The notes: generated by a model not told the origin, from the sequence alone. A stretch of 64,000 nt of DNA from Pagrus major (GCF_040436345.1 NC_133221.1:6012663-6076662), one strand, 5' to 3'; shown: positions 21,000 through 36,885, counted from the stretch's first letter. Program-made: numbers and translations.

Positions 21000-22482
21000 T
21001 TAATTTACCCAAACAGACTTCTTAAATCTGAATATTTGCTGTTTTTTTAGGCCTGTATGATAGAAAATGTATCTATCTTTGAGTTTTGGACTGTTTGTAT
21101 GGATCATAAAAGCAACTTGTGGTCATTTTTAACAATGTTCTTCATTACTTTCAGGCCTAAAATCATCTCAACAGTGAAGAACTCCAGGACTTATGTAATT
21201 GATAAGAAATATTTATTGTTTATATTTGCATTACATTTTATAAAGCTGTGTCACATTCTGTTATCATAAATCTTATCTTACAATGCAAACAAGTCTGAGG
21301 ACAGAGACGCCTGCAGCAGGATCCCAAATACGCCACAGGTCATCGAAAAATCTCAACAAAATGGATGAATGTGGTTTTCACTGTTTGTCCATGCAAGTAA
21401 AAACAAGGTACAGGTGAGTAAAGTAAGGACGATCATTCAAAACTGAACAGGAAAACGTCACCGAGACAAGCCTCCTACAACGAGCGGTAAAAAGTAATTA
21501 CCTGTGACGTTCAATGATCCAATAAATAAACTCATCTGTTCCCACAACAAGAGGATGAATTAGTTTTAAGAGTCGAGATCAACACAACAGGCCTTCACAC
21601 AGGAGACGGTCTGACCTGACACACGCAGGTGAAACTCATTAAATCAGCGACACCCGTGATTTTTCCTTCAATAAGTCGAAACGCCGGCCGTGAAAAAGGC
21701 ACATCGTTCTCATAAATTAAAACTCTTTGCTTACATTTTCCTCTGACAATAAATTATTAGTGAACGTTTGTGCTAATTACTGTACTGAAGCAGTTTTTAA
21801 AAGTTGTACTTCTATGTTCTTAAACAATTAATACCCTGTTTATAAGTAGAAGGACGGATACTATCTATTATGGAATTTAGGACAATGATGTTATTTTGTG
21901 CGTCACCAATAAATCTCTTTTTATAACGATATCTCTGTTCATCCCAGCAGCATTATATTTATTTTTCGCAGGTTTTCTCTCTCTCATCGGTACGTGACAA
22001 TGAATATTTACACTGTGTACAGACTCACCGGCCTTTAAAAAAAAACAAAAAAAACAAACGGATCCTGCAGAACAAATAGCTCGGGTTGCTGCGCCGACTC
22101 GCTCGCCACTGGCACCGGGAACGGAAAAAAATCTACTCAGGGTTGAAAAAAAATCCTCATATACACACATTTCACAATATTACACACATTTAAATTTGGA
22201 GTTGCTGCAGCGCCTCAAAAAGCCCAACATTTAAAAAGTCTAAGAGTCCGATGGCACACAGAAGGCGGACCATGTCAACTTTGATGGCTGGCAGACAGTC
22301 CAGGGGCTGAAGGAGGGATGTTTTCATATTTAGTCAGCAGTGAAAGAGGCCAGTGAGGCTTTTTAAACACACAATTGCACATTAGATCATCGTTACGTTG
22401 CCCCCTCCTCCTCTCGAGTTTGTCCGTGGAAGCAGGTGTAGAGGTGAGGAGTCGGGGGGGGGTGGGGGATGCTTTTTGTTCT
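21000..22482 (-). other. sdf4: sdf4 3'UTR region and intergenic repeat
   Basis: Downstream (on the - strand) of the sdf4 stop codon there is no coding signal. TTTATT (AATAAA on the - strand) at about 21957 is a plausible poly(A) signal, giving a 3'UTR of about 500 nt. 21000-21180 carries the interspersed repeat also seen at 3940, 23190 and 25430. The end of the transcript is a guess. Confidence 0.4.
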
Positions 22483-25400
22483 TCAGAACTCCTCGTGAAC
22501 ATTTCTGGCGTAATCCATGAGCTTGCTGCCCGTGAAGTATTCGCTATACTTGAGAATCTCGTCCAGCTCCAGGTTATGGTTCTGGTTTTCATCGGCGACG
22601 GCGATCATCTGCCTGGCTTCGTTTAAAGCGTTGTGCTCGTTCATCGGGTCCATGTACTCCTTTGTATGTCGCACATAGGAAAGGAAAAGATCACGGCAGA
22701 GTTAGAAAGACATTTTAGCAGACTGGAAACACAGGAAGTCAGAAATCGAACAAGAAGTCTCACCTCCAGTTCCTCCATGGTTACGATGCCGTTACGATCT
22801 GCGTCGATGACTTCCTCGAACTCCTTCTTCCTCTCTCTGACCCAGTCGTCGTCGATGTCCTGAGCCTGCTGGTTCTCCACGGTGCCCACAGGTAAAGAGA
22901 TGAACTCTGACAGCGTCAGCTTCTTGTCACCATCCTGATCTACAAAGGAAAGCACAATCAACGTCACATTTTATCCTGTAACTGTTAAATATATGTTAAT
23001 AATGGGCCTCAACACAGAGGTCCACTGTACAGGTTCAACATTTAGCATTTTAAAATCAAATATGCAGATGTCATTGCAGATGTTCGCTGATGGAGAACAG
23101 ATCTCCTCGTCACTAAGTACAAATGGAAACTTGCCAAAAGTGGTCTTTTGACTAAAATGCACGACAGCAACTAATGAATCAACTGATCAACAATTATAAT
23201 AATCATGTAAGTCGTATGTGAAGGAAATATTCCTGATAATTTGCTGATTTCAGCCTCTAAAATGTGAAGATTTCCACCTTTTCTTTGTCTTATATGATAC
23301 TCTTGTTATCTTTGGGTTTAAATCTGTAAAGAAGCCATTTAAAAGACTTTTTTTTCACTTTTTTCTTAAATCTTGTCAAACATTTAATCAAATGTTCTTC
23401 AGATTAATCCATCATTAAAATATCTTAAATAAAATGTAGTTATTTACAAGTTAAAATGTGTTAGCTGCAGCCCTTAGACATATATGACTTCTTGAGGCAA
23501 AATGCCAACAGGTATGTACGAGGAAATAGGAACATTTATGTAACCACTAAACCTGTTTCACACCGGCTGAGCCAGAATGATCTGCATCATCTACATTAAC
23601 TCACAACAAACCAGGAAACATCAAGAGGTCACTGATATTTAAAATGCACCACACACACTGCCATCTTTCAGGTCTTGTATCGACGATGGAAGGAATAACC
23701 ACTTGTGTACTTTGGTTTTACAGCCTGCAACTGTACGGTTTGTGTTCACTCTCACTGTCTTATCAGCATGAAGTCCAATATTAACAGACAGCTATAAAAA
23801 CTGACTGTACGCTACCTGCCGGGCAACACGCATCACGGACGAGGTAAGCAAAGAGTCGGTAAACATAGTGGAGAAGTTAGCAGCTGAACAGACGGATATT
23901 CGTCTCAGGGCTTTTGATGCGATCCAATAAAAAGGAAACAGGAGAGTCAATATTTGAATTACCTTCATCACAAAGCCAAGAACATGACTCTTAATGCTAA
24001 CGTTGCTCTGTATCTACTGGATGTGTAAATACGCTGCTGTTTGCCAACACGTTTGCTTAAGGTGATAACATGTCAGTCTTGTTTTGTGGGTAAAAACGTA
24101 CCCAAGTCGCGCACGATCTCCTTCACCATGTATTTGAGCATCCCTCTGCTGTGCTCGGGGTGAAGGAAGGACAGGAACTCCTGCTCGTTCAGCAGCTGGT
24201 CGGCCGGGGTGTTGTCAGCCTGAAACCAGCGGTCCTTCAGGCTCTCCAGCACCTCCTGAGCTGTACGATGACGAGAAGATAAACATTCAAATCAGTTATT
24301 TTGTTATTTAAATCTGCAGCACACAACACATGACATTCTCTAGACTTACTCTCCTCGTCCAGCTTCAGGTCTTCATTATTCTTTATTTTCTCAGCAATCT
24401 CTTTCTCGATGAAACCTTTGCTGGCCAGAAATTTGACTCTGTATTCGTCCCACGTCACGTGACCTGTGGACGACACGTGAATTGATCAACACAGTAAATA
24501 TTTATCAGCTGAGGACGCAGTGTTGCTCACAGAGGCCACGAGTCTGACAGATATTCGAGAACACACTCGTGCTTTGAATTATAATTTTTCTCTCTCACCG
24601 TCGCCGTCTGGGTCCACGGCACGGAAACTGTTCTTGTTCTCCATCATGGCCTCCTGGAAGTGCTCCTCCGTCTTCTCCATAATCCAGCGCTGCATCTCTT
24701 TGGCGCTCACGCTCCTGTCCTTGTTGAAATCAACTCTGTCAGGAGAGATTTTAAAGAAGAAATTAGCTGCTAATTTAATTTGAGTTATTGGACATTAACA
24801 GCGTCACTGTTTCATTAAACTGCTCACACACTGTATATCATCGGCTGTTAACGAGCCGTGTGATTTATGATCCGTCTGGCTGGTGTCCAAATCTGGTGCT
24901 TTTGTTTAAACCTGCCAAGCGCTAATAGCTTTAACACTGAAAATACTTTTCCATTTAAGGTAAAATGAGGGAAGAATAGTGAGGATGTTTATCAGGACAG
25001 GGAGAAGGATTAGTTTAACAAACATTTTGTGATTCTTCTACTCGACTGCATTTCAGAGGATGTTGTACGTTTTATTCCACTACAGTTATTTAAAAGCTGT
25101 AGTTGCTAGTGACCACACAGATAAGGATTTTACACGACTGCATATGTCCACTGGTCGACCATTGCACTCCTATAACACTGTTGGACAGCATACAGCAGAT
25201 ACCAGAGATACTGTCTCCTTTAGTCCACGTATACTTCTTCTTTTTCAAAAGCTGACGCCCAAAAGACCAACGATGTAACTTAACCACTGAGTGACATCAC
25301 TGGAGGCAGTTCATCAGATTACATGCAGCGTCCTCTGGAGCCACAAAAGGCTTTATACTACTTTTCTTCTCATATGCAGAAGAACTCGTTAAGACCTGTG

Positions 25401-26607
25401 AACAACCTTTAATGTGGTGGAGCGACACAATAATCTTGAGGTTTGTTGGACTGTTGATAAAACAAGACGATGTGAAGGCATCACTTCAAAATTGTTTCAT
25501 GGATCGGTCAAGAAAATATCCAGAATGAAAATACTAATTAGTTGCAGAACTATTTAAGATAATTCATAATTAGTTTCATTTCATCCGACTAAAGGAAGAA
25601 TGCTGCTTGAATATTAATGCATGTGTAATAATAATAAACAAATAATATACTACAAGTAAGTACATGTTCCTGATACTACTTCTGTAATTTTACTTTTCAA
25701 TGTCTTATTAATCTTATAACAGAACATTTTTACAGTGTGGTGTGAGTACTTTCACTTGAACCGGCCATAAGGAAACTTATTTTTGTTTCTACTTATCATT
25801 CTGAAGGAAATTCTGATTGCAAAGTGCGATGGCTGATGAAAAATAACACCATCCATATATAGATTGGTTCCCTACAAGCCTAGCTTTCTCTATGCTAATC
25901 GGTCTGCCACCAGGCTCCAGACAAATTAGGGTTGATTTACGGCACAAAAGAAGCACGTCTGCAATTGTGCAAACAAAATAAGAAGAGGCATTGTTTCCCC
26001 GAGTCGCCAGCCCGAGGTAACAACAACTGTGGAAACGCTGCAGAAAATAACGAACCCTCGCTGACTGAGGACACTCAGCTCACTTTCTCATCCTGTGTGT
26101 TTTGCAATACCGGGATGTTGGGACACACACAAAGCACATCCAACCGCATCTGGGATATATAACTAGTCTAGTGTTCAGATGTTTGGCATTCAAAAGTCCT
26201 GGGTCTGCATCCTGACCTCTGAAAGAACCGGACCGGCAGCTCAAGTATGCAGCTCAGCAATGCTGCAACTCCTAACGGATGGATGATATGAAAGAATGAA
26301 AAACATTGTCTCACTTGGTGAAAATGTCAATCAGCTTCTTTCTGTTCCTCCTCGGCTCCGAGTCCTCGTCGAACTCCTCCATCTCTTTACCCAGGAACAC
26401 CTCCTGATGGAAGTCCTTATTGAGGTGGCCGTCCATCTCCATCTTCACCCCGTTCAGGTGGTCCGGGGGAAGGATCTCGTTCTCATCCTTGACGGGTAGG
26501 TTCTTCTCTTTAGTGGCTGACATGTTGGCTGGCCGTGCGTCCACATCCGTGGCTTGGAGGAGGATGCAGATGAGCAGAGACGCAGACAGGAGGCTGCCTG
26601 AAGCCAT
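22483..26607 (-). CDS. sdf4: Stromal cell-derived factor 4 (45 kDa calcium-binding protein, Cab45)
   Basis: Soluble EF-hand protein of the Golgi lumen that binds Ca2+ and helps sort secretory cargo. Coding exons on the - strand: 26607-26315, 24735-24599, 24463-24350, 24260-24102, 22939-22764, 22659-22483. They sum to 1056 nt, 351 residues (human 362), all phases agreeing and all donors GT. An N-terminal signal peptide ([18 protein letters not shown], cleavage likely near VDA|RPA) is followed by [20 protein letters not shown], which closely matches human Cab45. Six EF-hand-type loops follow: [24 protein letters not shown], a degenerate [34 protein letters not shown] and [12 protein letters not shown]. 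The protein ends VHEEF as in mammals. The start is the ATG six bases inside the exon; an upstream in-frame ATG lies in the intron. Transcribed convergently with hipk1. Confidence 0.97.
23190..23480. repeat. Interspersed repeat in an sdf4 intron
   Basis: Contains 'TCAGCCTCTAAAATGTGAAG', 'TTTTCTTTGTCTTATATGAT' and 'ATCTTTGGGTTT', hallmarks of a repeat abundant in fish introns. Other pieces of the same family are at about 3940-4080, 21000-21180 and 25430-25560. Confidence 0.65.
25430..25560. repeat. Fragment of the same interspersed repeat in sdf4 intron
   Basis: The text 'GGACTGTTGATAAAACAAGA' and 'GAAGGCATCACTTCAAAATTG' continues the consensus seen at 3940-4080. Confidence 0.55.
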
Positions 26608-27468
26608 GACTGCCTGAAGAAAAGTCAATATAAAAGCAGAGGATTAGCTATAAGCTGAAAATTAAAAGGTATCTGCAGCATTCACACAGTCAAATTGCAG
26701 GTTTTTGCACTTGCTGCCTGGACTGTAATGCTACGTTCAAGGCGAACGGGATTTTCCACTATTGCAACACGCCCACTGGAAAATCCCATTCCCGTCCACC
26801 TCATCGATACTTCCAAGTACAGGACTCAAGAGGAGGATAAAAAAATGTGTTGGATCAAAAACAGCTAGAGTCAATAAAAGCCTTCAACATCCAAAGAAAT
26901 ACACAAATACAGACAGTCCGAAGCAAAACAGTTGACGTAAATCCACATTAGCTATTAAGGAAAGTGAATGCAACTTTAAAACTCGCTCTGTATCTGCTGC
27001 TGTTGGTTCATTTGCCATTTAAAATAATAATAAATAATAAATAATAATAAATAAAACACAACTCATCTAACGTTTTGTAGCTAGCGTTAATGTAGTCCGA
27101 GTATTCCTGAATGCTCCACAAGGTTATAACGATGACTTAGCTGTCAAGCATCGTCGTGTCGCATTTACTTGTGTTATTTACGCGCAAATAATATCAACGT
27201 TAGCGTCATTTCCCAGCAGGTAACTAAGAAAACTGCTAATATAAGAAACCCGACTCTTGTTTCTTCACCTAAACAACGGACAGCTCGTGAATTTAGCCTC
27301 GTCACGTCAGTCGACTTAACCCCGATCCCCGCAGTTGACTATGCTAGCTAGCTAGCTAAGCGGCTAACACGAGCAGGCTAACAACAAACAATAACACAAA
27401 ACAGCGTTGTGAGTTCGCGTTATCCGGTGACATGGTGAACAGTCGACATGAAGGAGTGAACGACCAAC

Positions 27469-27860
27469 CTGTGTGGAGAAAGTTCAGACGACTTGGGTGA
27501 GTGAGTGAGTGAGGAGCTGGCTAACTGCTGCTGCTGCTGCGGTATGTGTAGCGCTACCAGCTGCTAGCTTGACTTCCTATTTAAAACAGACCTGCGGTAG
27601 ATCCAGTAAGGAGCTGTCACACTCCAGTTCCTGTACACGTGGCCCGTCCAACAACACTCCCCCTCTCCCGGAGTGTGCGGGGACGGCTCGGTCCACAACA
27701 CCGCCGAGGAAATGTGTTCCGGCTGCGAAAGCACTCGCCGATTGGTGCCAGTTAGCGTTAATTCACTCAAGATGTGAGTTGGACCGGTTGCTAGCTCGGC
27801 TGGTTGTCCTGATGAAAGTGTGCTAAGCTAGCGACATTCACATGCACAACTTCCGGTTTG
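27469..27860 (-). promoter_or_regulatory. sdf4: sdf4 non-coding first exon and promoter
   Basis: On the - strand a donor ACACAG|GTTGGT ends an exon at 27469; the next acceptor is at 26614, six bases before the start codon. Upstream (27600-27850) the DNA turns GC- and CpG-rich, with an inverted CCAAT box (GATTGG near 27740) and an ETS-type CTTCCGG near 27850. The transcription start is not visible. Confidence 0.55.
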
Positions 27861-28057
27861 CACTTTCAAAATAAAACTCGTATTGACTTGTTTTTTGTTA
27901 TAAAGAAGTGTAAAGTAATAACAGATGAATGGTGGGAAAAAAAATACCTGAAAGTAATTGAAAAAAAAATGAAAAAGAAAACAAAAAAACAGCCTATAGT
28001 CTTGTATTGGATGCTGGACAGTGCCCAGTTGTTGTTTTTTTAAATTTCATTCATCTT

Positions 28058-28330
28058 TAAAGCAACATTATGTCGAAATTAGCATTTTGTCTGATTTGGC
28101 GCCCGCCACAGTTTCTTGTAAATACAAATTAGGTGCAGGTGTAGGTGCCGACTACAAACAAAACTCATTACGTCATAACAGTGTTATGTGTTGAAAGCTT
28201 GTATGTTGAAGTAAACATGTATGTAATGCTGTGATCCTACCCTCTCACTGAAGTTACATAGTGCAGAAACCATCGACATGTTTTTGAAGCTGTTATTTTG
28301 AGGCAGAAAAAGTTACATAATGTTGCTTTA
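28058..28330. mobile_element. MITE with perfect 16-bp TIRs
   Basis: The ends TAAAGCAACATTATGT (28058-28073) and ACATAATGTTGCTTTA (28315-28330) are exact reverse complements. The 273-bp interior has no coding potential. Confidence 0.85.
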
Positions 28331-28474
28331 CAATTTTAAACAGTTAACATATTTAAATTGATTTGTGGGTGTTTAAATTGACATATTACTTATTACACCT
28401 CATGAGACAGTTTTCTTTATTTCAATTACATTTTTTATTGACTGATTACATTTTTCTTTGAGAACAATTTAGAA

Positions 28475-28655
28475 AATGTTCAATTTACCTGAGCTGCATG
28501 TCTTTTGAGAATGTGGGAAGAAACCGGAGCGCCCGGAGGAAACCCACTGAGTCACGGGGAGATCATGCAAACGCCACACAGACAGGAAGAGGGCCCAGAT
28601 TCAAAACCAGGACCCTTCTGCTGTGAGGCCACCGTGCTAACCACTCAGAAGTGGG
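28475..28655 (-). repeat. SINE-like repeat, minus orientation
   Basis: Read on the - strand it gives 'GTGGTTAGCACGGTGGCCTC', 'GGTTTTGAATCTGGGCCC', 'TGTGTGGCGTTTGCATGATC' and 'CCTCCGGGCGCTCCGG'. This is the familiar fish and amphibian repeat with a tRNA-like head (decayed B-box at GGTTTTGAATC). Confidence 0.7.
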
Positions 28656-28948
28656 GATGCATGAGTTGGCCATTGATACAGTCAGTGGTGATATGCGCCT
28701 GGGCGGAGCTGTGCAGTGTACACGAGAGAGCCGAACACGTCAATCACCGGCGAGGAAGACAACTCGCTGATCTTTGTTACCAGCTGGCTCGTAGTGTTTT
28801 CACTTTCTGAGTCTGTGTGTGGGTGTGTATGTAGTCATGGCAAAATGTGGTCCTGGAGACACATTTTGCAACAGCACGGCATTATTATCCCACCCGAGTT
28901 CTCACAGGACCCGAGCTACTCCACCTGTGATTGGTTGGCTTCGTTAGT

Positions 28949-29446
28949 TGTGTTCTCTATGCTTGACTCAAACTGTTAACTCACACATTAGCTGTGGTAA
29001 TGTCTGTTTCTCTGTTTTTGAGCTGTAGTTTTGCGGGTAACCACACCGGCCTCTCTGCCTCGCTCCCGGTATGCTGCTGCTCCTCTTGGGGTCACACATC
29101 TGGAGATCCTGAAGCCCAGAGACACTCTTGTTAGAGCGGACCGGCCGGCTGTCCACAGGACGGGGACAGCAGACACGGAAGGACAGCTGAGAACAGGCAC
29201 TCAATCTCCCTTTCTCTTTTTGTCCAGCAGTCCGTGGCCCTGGTAGACTGCTGGACAACAAGAGGAAGTGAGATCAGTGGGACCCGTGGCCACGTGCCTG
29301 TTCTCGGTTGCCTGAGACCAGGAGAGGGCCCGAAGAGGACGGTGTGTTAACCCACAAAACTACAGCTCAAAAACACAGAGAAACAGACATTACCATAGCT
29401 AATGTGTGAGTTAGCAGTTTGAGTCACGCATAGAGAATGCATCACA
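28949..29446. mobile_element. Foldback element with ~100-bp inverted arms
   Basis: The left arm (about 28949-29048: 'CTCTATGCTTGACTCAAACTG' through 'GAGCTGTAGTTTTGCGGGT') and right arm (about 29344-29446) are reverse complements over roughly 100 bp with few differences. The inside is about 300 bp of GC-rich, non-coding text. An arm-like fragment ('GCTTGACTCAAACTGTTAAC') also lies at about 58509-58545, so this is a family. The right arm begins at or just past the last exon of the HIPK-like gene. Confidence 0.8.
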
Positions 29447-29665
29447 TCTTCTCCCTCATCCAAGAGAAGACGCGTTGGACTCGGCTCTTCTTCGTCCTCT
29501 TCTTCTCCTTGGTCCTGATCTCATCTGAAAATCAAAGGACTTTAAATAACTCAACTGTCCTCCAAATGCACAACAATTCGACCACAAGCTGATGTGACTT
29601 TTGCTTACCACATGCGTTGGAGTGTTGAGACATGCAGACCATCTTGTCACTTTCTTTAACTTCCA

Positions 29666-32799
<3,134 letters not shown>

Positions 32800-33274
32800 T
32801 TTTCTTCTCAGAAAGCTGAAACAAAATGGGTAAAAAAAATTAAAAAAACAAGACAAGGGAGAAATTACATTTTTGTTCTCTTTTAATCCCTTTAAAGGAC
32901 CATAAAAGTGTTTCAGATCTGCTATAGATTGTGTTTACTTCCAGTGGTTTCCGTCCTGTCACACACACAGAGCGTGTAAAAACACTAATTTGGATGGTAT
33001 CTTGAGGTCTTATCAAAATTGTGAAAAAGTGTTAATGTTCAGCATCAAGTTGTTAAATGTAAGCTGCAGTTTGCTTAACTTTACATACATCTGATCCTCT
33101 TTTTGAGCTTTGAATGCAGTAAAAAATATACTAGAAACAGCCAGTGGCTTCAGTAAATGACTAAAAAAGATCTTGATGTTGTTAATTTCTCTCTTCTTTT
33201 ACAACTCTGGTTGCACATGACAGGATAACTGGAGCATCTGACAGAAAGAGAGAGAGTTAGAAGGAGCGACTTAC

Positions 33275-33330
33275 CTGTATTACAGTACTACATCGACAGT
33301 CGTCTTCTTTGAAACTGTGGTTGAAGTTAT
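33275..33330 (-). other. Putative non-coding first exon of the HIPK-like gene
   Basis: On the - strand, ATTACAG|GTAAGTCGC is a strong donor at 33275, and the next acceptor (GTTTCAG at 32816-32822) lies 16 nt before the start codon. The upstream limit is unknown; no CpG island marks the promoter. Confidence 0.4.
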
Positions 33331-34490
33331 TCGTTAACTTGAGGGATGTTTCTTGTCTGACTTGCTCACAGGAAACCGATCAGACTTCTTCCAGATCTGC
33401 TTTAAATTTTGTGTGACAACAATTCTAAAACTGGCTTTAATGTCAAATTCAGAAAACTAGTGTTTCCTTACCGACCTCAGATTTAAGGTAAACAGAATGT
33501 TGCATGAGCGGAGATAAATTGAACAATAACAAATGTTGAATTTGAAGAGAAATGTGATTAAATACACTGAATAGTTGGCGGTCACAGTATATAATCAGTC
33601 TATCAGAGTCTAAAGTGATGAAATGTTATTTTATTGGGTTATTACATCAATTAAACTGTATCTTTAGATCCATCCTCACTCTCTAAGATGCTGAGGCCTC
33701 TGCAGCTATAGCAGTATGCTCCGACAGGGGATCAATGTATAATAATAATAATAATGAGGTAGTAAAGAAGGATGTATGTCATCACAAGGCACATTAACAC
33801 ATTCACACACACATTGGATGGCCTTTTTTCCTGTATCTTTGTGTATTATGGACATTAGCGCTAACAGAAACAAAAAATAAGCCTGAATCTTTTTCTGTCA
33901 CAGTATAATTTTACAGATAACCTGTTAAATCTATGTGCATAAGTTTCACAATATTTTAGAAATCATTAACACATACAATGCATTGTTTCCCACAAAATCA
34001 GACTTTAATTGTGGCAGTGGCTGTCCAGCTGGGGTGCCATAGGGCGTGAGCCGGCGAAGCACCACAAATAAATTAATGTGTGGGAAACACTGCAATGGTA
34101 GATATACTTTTCTTGTAAGTACATGACGAAACAATTGCATATGAATACCAAAATATAAAGAGACAAGCTAAATATACAGTGTTTACCTAACCTAATAAAT
34201 GAGTATGAAAATAAAGATTTGTTTGTTTTTTTTAACAGAAATCAAAATGTGTGTTAGTCTACCTAGAGTAATCAGTAACCAGTTAATCCAGATATGTGTG
34301 TACAATTTATGAAAAGTGTGTCATATCACCTTCACATTACATGTTTATGACCCAAAATTTCCTATCGTTGGTGGAGGGGATGGTGGTGCAGTTTCCACCC
34401 AACAAAAAAACTTATATTTTTGTTGAGAAGTCAGGACATTTTCCAGTAATGTTTGTGGGAAAATGGTTAAAATAGATTGGAGAAAGTAGT
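33331..34490. other. Intergenic, nothing recognised
   Basis: AT-rich sequence between the HIPK-like gene and the c1qtnf12 upstream region. It includes a short AATAAT run near 33740. No exon is recognised. Confidence 0.5.
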
Positions 34491-34494
34491 AAAT

Positions 34495-34935
34495 GTGGGT
34501 GGAACAGCTAGCCTAGCTAAAGGTATAGATAAATGTTTTTTAAAAGTTAGCTAAAAGTAATGGAAATTAACTTGAAATTGTTAGCTAAAAGTAAGTTGTT
34601 GACAGAGATAAAAGTAATGAATAAATGGTTCAAAATAGATTTAAACCTGTTGTGAATGGAGGCTGGTTGAAGCAGTTAACCTAGCTAAAAGTAATGGATA
34701 CACAGTTGAAATTGTTAGCTAAAGGTAATAAATAAAATGGTTGACAGATTAAAGTAATGAATTAACAGTTAGCTAAAACTAATGGGTGAAAGGTAAATGA
34801 TTTATGGTTTAAATAGGCAGCTAAACAAAATGGATACATAGTGAAATAGCTAATGGTACCCTGAGTTATGGATTAAAATGGTGAAATAGGCTAATCTAGG
34901 GTAAGATAAAAGTTAGCTTATGTTAAAGAAAGCAT
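34495..34935. repeat. Degenerate 'AGCTAAAAGTAATGGATA' minisatellite
   Basis: More than ten imperfect units of the type 'TTAGCTAAAAGTAATG' and 'AAATGGTTGACAGA' follow one another with variable spacing. Confidence 0.7.
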
Positions 34936-35779
34936 ACGTGAGATAGACGTATTGTTTGTAAAAAAAATCACCCTAAATGTTTTTCATGTTTTCATTCAAC
35001 ACAGTGAGTTTGACTTTCTCTCTTTTATTTTGCAGGCGACTTCCAGTTTTGTTCTGGTTCCCTCTGCAGAGCTCGACGCTGACGGCTGCTGCTGTGTCAG
35101 CGGATACAGGAACTAGGAGCAGCACCAGTGTGGAGCCATCTTGGAGAGGTCACTGTCAGCTGTTTGCACTGCGGGCTGCTGCCTCTGGGTGGCAATGTGT
35201 TAAAATGTAATAACATCAAGTAGAGCAGAAAAGCCAAGTCTTAAAAGTTTATGAAGTTGAAAAAAAAAACTTGTAGGCACTCATGAGCTAACATGTTATT
35301 TATCCTAATAAGAGTACGAGAGGACTTCAGTCATTTTGGACAACGGTCGTATGTTATTTAGCCGACTGAAACCTGTAATTTGCACTACTTTGAAATATAA
35401 GCATTACTTTCAAATCTGTTTCTAATAGAGCAACCCAGATAAGTTGGACATTTAGCTGAACATCAACACATAATAAAAACAAACAGGGCCGTACTGTAAG
35501 TGTACGACGCAGGCAGGATTCTTTGGCTGGTTTTTCCAAGCAACAGATTACACAAGATAATGCCTTAAGGTCAGAGAAAAAAGTGCATTTTGTACTTTTT
35601 TGGAAATAAAAACAGGGCTTTGGTTAGAGTTAACACTGAGACACTCTCAGATAGTTACTCACATCACACAACACAAGTCGTCTGCCAAAGAGCCTCTTCA
35701 GCTCGAGCATTTCATCTGTGAGATAAAACAGAGCTGAAATGAGCTAGTTAGGGTTGCCAATAGAGGCAAGGGAGAAGAG

Positions 35780-35786
35780 AAACAGT

Positions 35787-35822
<36 letters not shown>

Positions 35823-35965
35823 CAGAGGGAGGAGGAGGTGGGGAGAAAGAGAAGCGGGAGGGAGAAAAAGGGTGATGATAAAAACTCCACTGTGAGCCCT
35901 CCTGTAAGCTCAGTCAGAGCAAAACTGAGAACGAGAGAGAGAGAGAGGGAGAGAGGGAAGAAGGA
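35780..35965. repeat. (GA)n-rich homopurine tracts
   Basis: Runs of GAGAGAGA at 35786-35822 and 35933-35960, separated by other purine-rich sequence, upstream of c1qtnf12. They could lie in its 5'UTR or promoter. Confidence 0.85.
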
Positions 35966-36885
35966 AGCTACCACCAAACGAATCGGCGCCGTCTTGACGT
36001 TGAATCTTTGCACGTGGCCTTGTGGACTTCAGTCAGAAGAGGAAGCACCTGAGGCCGAGCTGACACTTGCTACTGTAGAGGTTTTATGTTTCGTGAGGAA
36101 GAAGAAGGAAACAAAACTGGACCGACATCCATCTCCTGCTGATTGATTTTGAACACTGAAACTGCATCAAAGTCCAACATTTGGTGGATCTTGCGGGCCA
36201 ACCACAACCTCGCTGGAGACTGGACCCCCACTGCTCAGTGTGAGAAGCAGCAGGAGAGAAGAGCCGGGGGGTGGGGGGGTGGGGTGGGGGGGAGAAAAAG
36301 GAGAATAGTGCCATCCATCTCTCTCAGCCCACCCTCAGCTTCTGGACGCCCCTCCTCTCTTCTGCCTCTTCTTTTGCCCCCCTGTACTACCCTCCTCCTC
36401 CTCCTCCTTCTCCTCCTCCTCCTCCTCCTCCTCCTCCCTCTACACCTCACCCCCCAACAGAGCAGAAAGCGTGAAAAATCTCACTAATGGGTTTATTTGC
36501 TGTCAGATCTGCGCCGATCTGTCATTCCCTTGGACCATTCTGCTTGACACATTTCATAGTTGAGTAAGCCTCCCTGGCTTTTCTGGCTAGAGTTAACAGT
36601 GCCCACTGCAAAACGTTGTGCTGGGCTTGAGAGGCTCATCAAGAAGGGGAGCAACAACGGCGGCAGCAGTCAGTCTTGACAGTCTCTTCTTGGACGGGGT
36701 CGTCCCTGAAGCTGCATTCCTCTGGTCTCCCTTCTTCACCCCCCCACCACCACCACCCGCCCCTGTTGGGACTTTGTGTTTGTGAGCCTTGTGGGCATCC
36801 TCAGCTCATCTGTCCTCGGCAACAAGATTCAAGGCGGTTTCTTCTGCAGGGGACTTTTGGTTCTGATTGTTAAATAGCGTTAAAG
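35966..36885 (+). other. c1qtnf12: Probable c1qtnf12 5'UTR/promoter region
   Basis: There is no intron signature that forces a break before the start codon at 36886, so part of this stretch is probably leader. It holds a (G)n-rich segment at 36267-36292 and a (TCC)n run at 36390-36436. The transcription start is not visible, and long open frames here only reflect the triplet repeats. Confidence 0.4.
36388..36436. repeat. (TCC)n microsatellite
   Basis: About 15 CTC/TCC units in tandem about 450 bp before the c1qtnf12 start codon. Confidence 0.9.

Noticed and set aside
27000..28000. b3galt6 expected between sdf4 and c1qtnf12
   Set aside because: No open frame of about 300 codons with glycosyltransferase motifs exists on either strand between the two genes.
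36143..36487. 114-codon open frame rich in Leu/Pro before c1qtnf12
   Set aside because: The open frame is created by the TCC repeat and G-run; all three frames and the other strand are open there. No domain is seen.
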